Source: an uncultured Geobacteraceae bacterium | GTDB taxonomy: Bacteria; Desulfobacterota; Desulfuromonadia; Desulfuromonadales; Geopsychrobacteraceae | Assembly: GCA_937958075.1 (NCBI GenBank) | Contig: CALFFB010000032.1 | Coordinates: forward strand, 1-8,547 | Reading direction: 5' to 3' | Length of the DNA stretch: 8,547 nucleotides | Shown: positions 1-5,841 of the stretch, one piece after another | Layout of the letters: the number at the start of each line of letters is the position of its first letter | How positions within the stretch are numbered: position 1 is the first letter of the stretch | Notes under the pieces: model-generated | What the model was told of the DNA's origin: nothing | Database searches by the model: none | What the model saw: the letters and a program-made list of their open reading frames with translations, nothing else | Program-made: the position numbers and the translations under genes

Positions 1-1010
1 CAAATCTTGGCCAAATTCTGCGCTCCATCAACTTTCCATCTCAGGTAGCGGTGGTGACCAATCCCACGGTTGCGTCATTATATGCCGATGCCGTCAAGCA
101 GCAGCTTGCCGCGAGTGGCTTCTCCTCCTGTTTTCTGGTTGTCCCTGATGGTGAGGCCTACAAGAACCTTGAGGTCCTGAATACTATCTACGATGGTCTT
201 ATTGAACAGCGTTTCGACCGTGGTTGTGGTTTGCTGGCGTTAGGTGGCGGGGTGGTGGGTGACATGGCCGGCTTTGCTGCAGCGACCTTTGTTCGCGGTA
301 TACCTTACGTACAATTACCGACAACCCTGCTCTCACAGGTGGACAGTTCCGTTGGCGGCAAGACCGCAGTAAATCACGCCAGGGGGAAAAACCTCATCGG
401 CGCATTCTATCAACCGCAGCTGGTGATTATTGATACCGACACCCTGAACACCCTGGACCTGCGCGAAGTTCAGGCGGGACTGGCCGAGGTTGTCAAATAC
501 GGGATGATCCGTGACGCGGATTTCTTTGCCTGGCTCGAACAGAATGTTTCCTCCCTGTTGAATCGCGAACCTGAAGCCCTGGCTCATGCCATCAGGACCG
601 CTTGTCAAATCAAGGCCGATATTGTAGAAATTGATGAGCGCGAGGGCTCAGTCAGGGCGCATTTGAATTTCGGCCATACCTTTGGCCATGCCATTGAAAA
701 CCTGGCGGGTTATGGCCGGATCAAGCATGGAGAGGCCGTTGCTGTCGGTATGGTGGTCGCGGCCAGAATTTCGCGTAACCAGGGACTGTGCAGTGCGGAA
801 GATGTGCTTCGTCTGACGAACCTGCTGCGAGCCTTTGGCCTGCCTGTGAGCGCGCCGGATTTTCCGTTGGATGATTATGTCGCTGCCATGTGGCGGGATA
901 AAAAGGTGCAGGGTGGGGCCCTGACACTGGTTCTCAATGAGGGGATCGGTCGGGTAGTGCTGAAAAAAACGGATCAGGTCAGGGAGCTGTTTTCCGCAGC
1001 GCTGTCCTGA
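1..1010 (+). CDS. aroB: 3-dehydroquinate synthase (5' end outside window)
   Basis: Converts DAHP to 3-dehydroquinate, step 2 of the shikimate pathway; a cytoplasmic enzyme using NAD and a divalent metal. The frame is open from base 3 and reads typical AroB N-terminal sequence (NLGQILRS...VAVVTNPTV) ahead of the GTG at 51. That GTG is therefore internal and the true start lies upstream; 335 codons are visible against a usual length near 360. Visible hallmarks are the glycine-rich NAD site GGGVVGDMAGF (bases 243-275), the stretch PTTLLSQVDSSVGGKTAVN, and three metal ligands: Glu in GLAEVVKYG (base 486), His in NFGHTFGH (base 675) and His in KHGEAVAVG (base 726). The gene ends in TGA 40 nt before the next start, consistent with one operon. 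In related genomes aroK and the pilMNOPQ genes often lie upstream (from memory). Nothing looks damaged. Confidence 0.97.
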   Translation, partial: NLGQILRSINFPSQVAVVTNPTVASLYADAVKQQLAASGFSSCFLVVPDGEAYKNLEVLNTIYDGLIEQRFDRGCGLLALGGGVVGDMAGFAAATFVRGIPYVQLPTTLLSQVDSSVGGKTAVNHARGKNLIGAFYQPQLVIIDTDTLNTLDLREVQAGLAEVVKYGMIRDADFFAWLEQNVSSLLNREPEALAHAIRTACQIKADIVEIDEREGSVRAHLNFGHTFGHAIENLAGYGRIKHGEAVAVGMVVAARISRNQGLCSAEDVLRLTNLLRAFGLPVSAPDFPLDDYVAAMWRDKKVQGGALTLVLNEGIGRVVLKKTDQVRELFSAALS

Positions 1011-1040
1011 ATGGAGCTGAACAGTTGCCACCCATTGTAC

Positions 1041-1045
1041 GGAGG
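1041..1045 (+). promoter_or_regulatory. Shine-Dalgarno site fixing the TPR gene start
   Basis: GGAGG sits 5 nt before ATG 1051. A GTG at 1045 is in the same frame but overlaps this site, so ATG 1051 is the better start. Confidence 0.75.
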
Positions 1046-1050
1046 TGCGG

Positions 1051-1794
1051 ATGACTGCGAATAATCAGCAATTAGAGCTTCTCGGGAAGATTGCCGCCTA
1101 TACGGAGCTGCTGGTCAAGGATCCCCGCTCGACGATCTTTGTCTCATTGGCGGAAACCTACCGGAAGATGGGGCTGCTGGATGATGCGCGTCAGATAATC
1201 AACAAAGGGCTTGAATATCATCCCGGATTTGCGCCGGCATATATTGTTCTCGGTCGGGTTGAGTGTCAGCTGGAGCTGCTTGACGCATCGCACCGGAGCT
1301 TCTCACGGGCCCTGGAGCTTGATCCTGAGAGTCTCGCGGCGCTGGTCGGTTTTGCCCGCTTACAGCTGATACGTAAAGAAACCGAGGAGGCCCGGCGCCT
1401 GTTGCTGCAGGCCCGGTCTTTGAGTCCGGCCGATCCTGTCATCAACAAAATGCTGCTGGAGTTGCCGCCACCCCCGGAGGACAAGCCGCAGCCCGCTGTT
1501 GAGACATCGCCCGGCCCCGAAGCCGGACTCTCCTCCCTTGCTTCAACGACGTTGGCTGATCTCTATTATAAACAGGGATTTGCGGAAAAAGCCCTGGAGC
1601 TCTACCAGCAACTGCTGGCGCAGGATCCCGGCAACGCCAAACTTCAGGAAAGAATTTCTCAGATCAAGGGGCCTGTGCCGGAAATGGCCGAGGAGGTGCC
1701 TGAACGGTCAGCTGCTGAACAAACACTGCAGCAGCTCCATCGCTGGCTGGAGAATGCCCGCACCCTGAAACGACAAAGGGCCACCTATGTTTAA
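1051..1794 (+). CDS. TPR-repeat protein, probable scaffold
   Basis: A 247-aa soluble protein built from tetratricopeptide repeats, helical pairs that usually bind other proteins. Three TPR-like units run in tandem at about residues 27-60 (LAETYRKMGLLDDARQII), 61-94 (ending ALELDP) and 95-128 (ending ARSLSPADP). A proline-rich linker follows (about 138-160, with LPPPPEDKPQP), then a fourth unit at about 166-199 (LADLYYKQGFAEKALELYQ) and a charged, probably coiled C-terminal helix (about 221-243). There is no signal peptide, membrane segment or catalytic domain. The start at ATG 1051 is chosen for its GGAGG. The last 8 nt overlap the Roadblock gene, so the two are probably translationally coupled and may act together. 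The precise role is unknown; partnership with the Roadblock protein is inferred from position only. Confidence 0.85.
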   Translation: MTANNQQLELLGKIAAYTELLVKDPRSTIFVSLAETYRKMGLLDDARQIINKGLEYHPGFAPAYIVLGRVECQLELLDASHRSFSRALELDPESLAALVGFARLQLIRKETEEARRLLLQARSLSPADPVINKMLLELPPPPEDKPQPAVETSPGPEAGLSSLASTTLADLYYKQGFAEKALELYQQLLAQDPGNAKLQERISQIKGPVPEMAEEVPERSAAEQTLQQLHRWLENARTLKRQRATYV

Positions 1795-2149
1795 AGAGCT
1801 GTTTGATAATCTGCTGCGGAACTGTCCTGGCACCCTCGGAATCCTGGTGATGGGCTATGACGGAATTGCCATCGAACAGGCGGTGATGGACGAGGCCGAT
1901 GTTGATGTCAATCTGGTCGGGGTGGAACTGTCCCATGTTGTCAAGGACATCCTGGGGGCCGCAGAACTGCTGCATCTGGGGGGTGTTCAGGAGCTTTCCA
2001 TCAAATGTGATAGCTGCACCCTGCTGATCAGGCCATTGACGGATGATTATTTTGCGGTGCTGGTTTTGCGTGAATCCGGAAATTTCGGCAAGGCGCGCTA
2101 CCTGCTGCGGCGTGATGCTCATCTCCTGCAGCAGGCACTGGTGTACTAA
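1787..2149 (+). CDS. Roadblock/LC7 domain protein (MglB-like)
   Basis: A 120-aa single-domain protein of the Roadblock/LC7 superfamily. Bacterial members such as MglB form dimers that regulate small Ras-like GTPases. The pattern fits along the whole length: an N-terminal helix (FKELFDNLLRNCPG), strand LGILVMGYDGIAIEQ (residues 17-31), a long central helix (43-62), LGGVQELSIKCDSCTLLIRPL (64-84), then YFAVLVLRESGNFGKARYLLRR (88-109), where the NFGKAR segment is characteristic. No GTPase gene is adjacent in the window, so the partner is unknown. The start ATG 1787 lies inside the end of the TPR gene, with a weak AAAGGG (1775-1780) before it; the stop is 3 nt before aroQ. The family call is firm; any role in polarity, pilus control or enzyme regulation is inference. 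Confidence 0.85.
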   Translation: MFKELFDNLLRNCPGTLGILVMGYDGIAIEQAVMDEADVDVNLVGVELSHVVKDILGAAELLHLGGVQELSIKCDSCTLLIRPLTDDYFAVLVLRESGNFGKARYLLRRDAHLLQQALVY

Positions 2150-2152
2150 GCT

Positions 2153-2605
2153 ATGAAAATTGCAGTTATCAACGGACCAAACCTGAATCTGCTGGGAACC
2201 CGTGAGCCGCACCTCTATGGTGATCAGAGTCTTGATCAGATCATGAACCGCTTGCAGCAGGAGGCGGCCACCCTAGATTGTGCCCTTGAGTTGACCCAGT
2301 CCAACCATGAAGGGGTATTGATTGACCGTATTCAGCAGGCGCAGGGCAATGGCTGCTCGGGCATCATCCTGAATCCCGGGGGCTATACCCACACCAGCGT
2401 GGCCCTGCGGGACGCCGTCAGCAGTATCCCTCTGCCGGTCATCGAGGTCCATCTGTCCAACATTCATGCCCGTGAATCCTTTCGCCACCACTCCTATATC
2501 GCGCCGGTGGCCGTCGGCCAGATCGCCGGCTTCGGCCCTTTCGGCTACAGTCTGGCTCTGCACGCCATGATCAATCGACTCGCCACGCGAGGTGAAGGTG
2601 TCTAG
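2153..2605 (+). CDS. aroQ: 3-dehydroquinate dehydratase, type II
   Basis: Dehydrates 3-dehydroquinate to 3-dehydroshikimate, shikimate step 3, acting directly on the AroB product. At 150 aa it matches type II dehydroquinases, which form dodecamers. Motifs in order: INGPNLNLLGTREP with Arg17 and the catalytic-loop Tyr22 (LYG), QSNHEG (49-54), the substrate-binding NPGGYTHTS (74-82), EVHLSN (98-103) with the catalytic His100, and ARESFRHHS (106-114). All expected active-site residues are present. Only 3 nt separate ATG 2153 from the preceding stop and I see no good Shine-Dalgarno, so translation probably depends on coupling to the Roadblock gene. The 3' end overlaps the start of the peptidase gene. 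Confidence 0.97.
   Translation: MKIAVINGPNLNLLGTREPHLYGDQSLDQIMNRLQQEAATLDCALELTQSNHEGVLIDRIQQAQGNGCSGIILNPGGYTHTSVALRDAVSSIPLPVIEVHLSNIHARESFRHHSYIAPVAVGQIAGFGPFGYSLALHAMINRLATRGEGV
2589..2592 (+). promoter_or_regulatory. Shine-Dalgarno deciding the peptidase start
   Basis: GAGG lies inside the 3' end of aroQ, 5 nt before GTG 2598. The alternative GTG at 2592 overlaps this site, so 2598 is preferred. The difference is only two residues. Confidence 0.5.
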
Positions 2606-3671
2606 TCCGCGACATCCCCTTATCTCAGCGGTTTTTACCCAGGAAAATCTGGACGCGCTGCTGGTTTTAAGTCGTCCTGATCTGCGCTATCTCTGTGGTT
2701 TTACCGGCACCGACGGTGTCCTGATCCTGACCCGTGACCAGGCCCTGTTCCTCACCGATTCCCGCTATCAGCAGCAGGCTCGGACGGAGGTTACAGCCGA
2801 TGCTATCGTCTGCTATCAGGAAAAGCTGCAGGCCGTGGTCGAACTTCTGACGAGCCACGGTTGTCAGCGTATCGCTTTTGACGCCCGGCACCTGAATGTC
2901 GCCCGTTACTTCGAGCTGAAAAACAGGATGGAATCAGCCGGGATGACCCTGATTCCCCTGTCCGATGAGCTGGCGATGTTGCGCGCGGTAAAAACGGATG
3001 AGGAGATCCGGCAGCTTAAAAAGGTGGCGGATTTGAATCATCAGGCGTTTACGGAGGTTCTTCCCCTGATCAAACCTGGTGTGCCGGAACGGCAGATTGC
3101 TCTGGAGCTGGAATTTGCCCTGAAACAACGGGGTGGCCAGGCCAATGCTTTTGACTTTATCGTCGCCTCCGGACAGCGGGGGGCACTGCCCCATGGCGTG
3201 GCCAGTGATAAAAAGATCGCGACCGGCGAGCTGGTCACCATCGATTTTGGCACCTGCCTGTCCGGCTATCATTCCGATGAAACCGTCACCCTGGCCGTGG
3301 GGGAGATTGACAGAAACCTTCGACAAATTTTCGATATTGTGCTAGAAGCTCACGATTTGGCGCTGGCTGCGGTCAGGCCGGAAATGCGGATATGTGACCT
3401 TGACGCGGTAGCTCGGGAATTTATTTCCAGTAAAGGATACGGGCAATATTTCGGCCACGGTCTCGGACATGGTGTCGGGCTGGAGGTTCACGAAAGTCCG
3501 ACGATTTCCAGTCGCAATGAGGATCTGTTGCAGGCCGGCATGGTCATCACCATAGAACCGGGCATCTATGTGCCTGCAGTCGGCGGGGTGCGGATCGAAG
3601 ATACGATTGCCGTAACCCGGACCGGTTACCAGTGTTTAACATCAATTCCCAAAGAGTTGCGTTTGTTATAG
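2598..3671 (+). CDS. Xaa-Pro aminopeptidase/dipeptidase, M24 family
   Basis: Cytoplasmic metallopeptidase expected to cleave bonds next to proline. The 357-aa product has an N-terminal creatinase-like domain (about 1-125, with RPDLRYLCGFTGTDG) and a C-terminal pita-bread M24 domain. All five dinuclear-metal ligands are present: Asp216 (TIDFG), Asp227 (YHSDET), His287 (FGHGLGHG), Glu320 (ITIEPGIY) and Glu334 (VRIEDT). The supporting histidines His199 (ALPHG), His291 and His298 are also present. The length fits the short PepP/PepQ/YqhT-type enzymes; I cannot tell aminopeptidase P from prolidase by eye, so I give no symbol. Two GTG starts are possible, at 2592 and 2598; GAGG at 2589-2592 is well spaced only for 2598. 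Either start overlaps aroQ, implying coupling. The order aroQ-peptidase-accB-accC recurs in many bacteria. Confidence 0.93.
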   Translation: MSSPRHPLISAVFTQENLDALLVLSRPDLRYLCGFTGTDGVLILTRDQALFLTDSRYQQQARTEVTADAIVCYQEKLQAVVELLTSHGCQRIAFDARHLNVARYFELKNRMESAGMTLIPLSDELAMLRAVKTDEEIRQLKKVADLNHQAFTEVLPLIKPGVPERQIALELEFALKQRGGQANAFDFIVASGQRGALPHGVASDKKIATGELVTIDFGTCLSGYHSDETVTLAVGEIDRNLRQIFDIVLEAHDLALAAVRPEMRICDLDAVAREFISSKGYGQYFGHGLGHGVGLEVHESPTISSRNEDLLQAGMVITIEPGIYVPAVGGVRIEDTIAVTRTGYQCLTSIPKELRLL

Positions 3672-3720
3672 CGACGCAGCGTACCTGTTGAGATGACGGG
3701 TATTTACCAGGAGGCAGAAA

Positions 3721-4197
3721 ATGGAACTGAAAGACCTGAAAAGTTTAATCAAATTGATCACCGAGACAGATATTACCGAATTTAATCTGGAAAGCTCCAT
3801 GGGGAAGATCAACCTCAAGCGCGGTCCGGAAAAGGAAATTATTTACGCGGCCCCGCCTGCAGCCTCTCCGCAAGCCGCTTCCGTGGCCGCGCCCGCTGCG
3901 GCCCCGGCTGCGCCGACAGCCCCGGAACCGGCGACGGATGCCACCCAGGGCGGTAAATACGAGGCCATTCCGTCACCCATTGTCGGAACCTTCTACCGCA
4001 AGCCGTCACCGGAGGCCGATCCCTTTGTGAAAATCGGTGACATTATCGAGGCGGGTCAGGTGCTGTGTCTGGTCGAAGCCATGAAGATGTTCAATGAGAT
4101 TGAAGCGGAATTCAAATGCAAGATTGTCGAAATCTCCAAGGATGATGCCGCGCCCGTAGAGTATGGGGAAACTCTCTTTCTGGTGGAACGACTGTAA
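3721..4197 (+). CDS. accB: Biotin carboxyl carrier protein of acetyl-CoA carboxylase
   Basis: Carries CO2 on biotin between AccC and the AccAD carboxyltransferase in the first committed step of fatty-acid synthesis. The product is 158 aa. An N-terminal segment (MELKDLKSLIKLITETDITEF) matches BCCP N-termini and an Ala/Pro-rich flexible linker spans about residues 44-71. The biotinyl domain occupies about 80-158. It contains the BCCP thumb-type insertion (SPIVGTFYRKPSPEADPF) and the biotinylation motif EAMKM, with Lys122 as the acceptor. AGGAGG at 3709-3714, 6 nt before ATG 3721, is the strongest ribosome site in the operon, fitting a carrier needed in excess. It lies 49 nt after the peptidase gene and 51 nt before accC. 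The carboxyltransferase genes accA and accD are not in this window. Confidence 0.97.
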   Translation: MELKDLKSLIKLITETDITEFNLESSMGKINLKRGPEKEIIYAAPPAASPQAASVAAPAAAPAAPTAPEPATDATQGGKYEAIPSPIVGTFYRKPSPEADPFVKIGDIIEAGQVLCLVEAMKMFNEIEAEFKCKIVEISKDDAAPVEYGETLFLVERL

Positions 4198-4248
4198 TTC
4201 ATTGCTGCCAGCGAAAGCCGGATCCTTTACCAACTGGAGTCATCCATC

Positions 4249-5586
4249 ATGTTTCATAAAATTCTGATTGCCAATCGCGGAGAAATCGCTCTGCGTATCA
4301 TTCGCGCCTGTCGGGAAATGGGCATCAAGACGGTAGCCGTTCATTCCGTGGCCGACCATGAAGCCCTGCATGTCAGCCTCGCGGATGAAAGTATCTGTAT
4401 CGGTCCGACCCCGAGTGCCCTGAGCTATCTCAATATGAAGGCGATTATCAGCGCCGCGGAAATCGCTGACGCTGACGCCATTCACCCCGGCTACGGTTTT
4501 CTGTCGGAAAACGCCGAATTTGCCGAGATCTGCGAACAGTGCGGAGTAGCTTTCATCGGCCCGACGGCGCACAGCATGCGCCTGATGGGAGACAAGATCA
4601 GCGCCCGCAAAACGGTCACGGCAGCCGGAGTGCCGATTCTGCCCGGCACCAACAAGAGTATCGAGTCGACCAGGGAGGCGCAGCGGATCGCCGATGAAAT
4701 CGGCTATCCCGTTATTATCAAAGCTTCAGCCGGTGGTGGCGGCCGGGGGATGAAGATTGTCCATTCGCCCGCATCTCTGGCCAACGCCCTGGCGACAGCT
4801 CGTTCCGAGGCTCAGGCCGGTTTCGGCCGTGCCGATGTTTATATCGAGAAGTTCTGCGAGCATCCACGCCATGTGGAAATTCAGGTCCTGGGGGATCAGC
4901 ACGGCAATGTTATTCATTTAGGTGAGCGGGATTGCTCCATTCAGCGGCGGCATCAGAAACTCATTGAGGAAGCCCCCTGTCCGGTCATTACCCCGGAGTT
5001 GCGCGAGGAAATGGGGTCCTGTGCGGTGGCAGCGGCCAAGGCGGCCGGCTATTCCAGTGCCGGCACGGTGGAATATCTCCTCGATACCGACGGCAAGTTC
5101 TATTTCATGGAGATGAATACCCGCGTCCAGGTCGAGCATCCGGTGACGGAAATGGTGACCGGCGTCGATATTATCAAGGAGCAGATCCGCTCCGCCGCGG
5201 GTATCCCGCTGCGTTACACGCAGGAAGACATCATCATTCGCGGCCATGCCATCGAATGCCGGATCAACGCCGAAGATCCGGAGAAATTCACCCCCTTTCC
5301 CGGCAAGATCACCGGGTACCACACCCCCGGTGGTATGGGTGTGCGGGTGGAAAGCGCCATGTACGATCAGTACACGGTTCTGCCCCATTACGACTCGATG
5401 ATCGGCAAGCTGATTGTCCACGCGGAAACCCGCGAGCTGGCGATCAAGCGCATGGCGTCGGCACTGGATGAGTATATTATCGAAGGGATCAAGACGACCA
5501 TTCCCTTCCATAAGAAAATGATGAACAACAAAGAGTTTATCGACGGAAACTTCGATACGAACTTTCTTGAACGGACGAAAATTTAA
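4249..5586 (+). CDS. accC: Biotin carboxylase subunit of acetyl-CoA carboxylase
   Basis: ATP-dependent carboxylation of biotin on AccB, using bicarbonate. The 445-aa length is typical of the stand-alone enzyme. In order: the N-terminal domain (MFHKILIANRGEIALRIIRA), HPGYGFLSEN (79-88), the ATP-grasp domain with Lys116 (GDKISAR), Lys158, and the glycine-rich loop AGGGGRGMK (161-169). Metal and ATP residues Glu275 and Glu288 follow. The catalytic core is MNTRVQVEHPVTE with Asn290, Arg292 and Glu296, with Lys237 and Arg338 also present. No essential residue is missing. ATG 4249 has GGAG at 4236-4239. The TAA stop (5584-5586) lies inside the left 8-bp direct repeat of the inserted element, so the insertion reached the very end of the gene without changing the protein. 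Confidence 0.98.
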   Translation: MFHKILIANRGEIALRIIRACREMGIKTVAVHSVADHEALHVSLADESICIGPTPSALSYLNMKAIISAAEIADADAIHPGYGFLSENAEFAEICEQCGVAFIGPTAHSMRLMGDKISARKTVTAAGVPILPGTNKSIESTREAQRIADEIGYPVIIKASAGGGGRGMKIVHSPASLANALATARSEAQAGFGRADVYIEKFCEHPRHVEIQVLGDQHGNVIHLGERDCSIQRRHQKLIEEAPCPVITPELREEMGSCAVAAAKAAGYSSAGTVEYLLDTDGKFYFMEMNTRVQVEHPVTEMVTGVDIIKEQIRSAAGIPLRYTQEDIIIRGHAIECRINAEDPEKFTPFPGKITGYHTPGGMGVRVESAMYDQYTVLPHYDSMIGKLIVHAETRELAIKRMASALDEYIIEGIKTTIPFHKKMMNNKEFIDGNFDTNFLERTKI

Positions 5587-5587
5587 A
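5580..5587. repeat. Left target-site duplication AATTTAAA
   Basis: AATTTAAA occurs immediately left of the terminal inverted repeat and again immediately right of it (5733-5740). This copy contains the accC stop codon TAA. The match can be read as 9 bp if the next G (5588 and 5741) is counted. Confidence 0.75.
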
Positions 5588-5623
5588 GTAACTATTCACC
5601 ACGATCTCGAGCACAGGGTTCGG
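5588..5623 (+). repeat. Left terminal inverted repeat arm, interrupted
   Basis: Two blocks, 5588-5598 and 5611-5623, together match the reverse complement of the uninterrupted right arm at 24 of 24 positions. They are split by 12 extra bases, CCACGATCTCGA (5599-5610). Confidence 0.8.
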
Positions 5624-5642
5624 GTTCCCGTGACAAGGGCGT

Positions 5643-5664
5643 CTGTCGCCACGGACGGCGACAG
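5643..5664. repeat. Internal 8-bp perfect hairpin
   Basis: CTGTCGCC (5643-5650) is exactly complementary to GGCGACAG (5657-5664), with the 6-nt loop ACGGAC. It forms a small hairpin inside the insertion element, separate from the outer stem. Confidence 0.7.
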
Positions 5665-5708
5665 TCGAACGGCCATGGACGGCGCAAAGTGTCCCTTGGA
5701 ATGGGAAT

Positions 5709-5732
5709 CCGAACCCTGTGCTGAATAGTTAC
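5709..5732 (-). repeat. Right terminal inverted repeat arm, intact
   Basis: A continuous 24-nt arm, from CCGAACCC to AATAGTTAC, complementary to the two blocks of the left arm. It ends directly at the right AATTTAAA copy. Confidence 0.8.
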
Positions 5733-5740
5733 AATTTAAA
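5733..5740. repeat. Right target-site duplication AATTTAAA
   Basis: Exact copy of 5580-5587, directly after the right inverted repeat end TGAATAGTTAC. Removing 5588-5740 would leave accC intact and a leader of about 102 nt before mqnA. Confidence 0.75.
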
Positions 5741-5827
5741 GAAAGTTGCCGCTGTCAGGAGGATGGCAACCTGCGCAAGCCTCTTTCCGGCTCTGTCGGC
5801 CAGGTGACAGCCCCTTTGGCTGCTGGC

Positions 5828-5833
5828 AAGGGA
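5828..5833 (+). promoter_or_regulatory. Shine-Dalgarno deciding the mqnA start
   Basis: AAGGGA lies 8 nt before ATG 5842. The in-frame ATG at 5833 overlaps it, and the frame also stays open to a TTG at 5746. The site and the MqnA family N-terminus both favour 5842. Confidence 0.55.
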
Positions 5834-5841
5834 TGCCTGTC

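Larger units (their letters stand above)
5588..5732. mobile_element. MITE-like 145-bp insertion element
   Basis: A non-coding, largely self-complementary element. The outer 11 bp GTAACTATTCA (5588-5598) is exactly complementary to 5722-5732. After 12 unpaired bases on the left (5599-5610), 5611-5623 pairs exactly with 5709-5721. Next come a G-T wobble, TTCCC (5625-5629) with GGGAA (5703-5707), and CAAGGG (5634-5639) with CCCTTG (5693-5698). It is flanked by AATTTAAA on both sides. No ORF worth calling lies inside, so any movement would need a transposase in trans. In the accC transcript it would form a long hairpin that could protect the 3' end or partly separate accC from mqnA; there is no T-run, so it is not a classical intrinsic terminator. 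The family is not recognised. An alternative is a REP/ERIC-like intergenic repeat, but the flanking duplication favours transposition. Confidence 0.72.

Noticed and set aside
51..53. GTG at 51 as the start of aroB
   Set aside because: The frame is open to the left edge and encodes recognisable AroB N-terminal sequence before this codon.
4918..5511. 197-codon open frame on the minus strand
   Set aside because: It lies wholly inside accC, has no family motif, and is explained by codon bias of the real gene.
5588..5732. The inverted repeat as an ordinary intrinsic terminator of accC
   Set aside because: The stem is far longer than a terminator, is interrupted, has a nested hairpin, lacks a T-run and is flanked by a direct repeat.
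5746..5841. Longer MqnA starting at TTG 5746 or ATG 5833
   Set aside because: MqnA proteins begin close to the LGxIxYLN motif, and the only well-spaced ribosome site serves ATG 5842.
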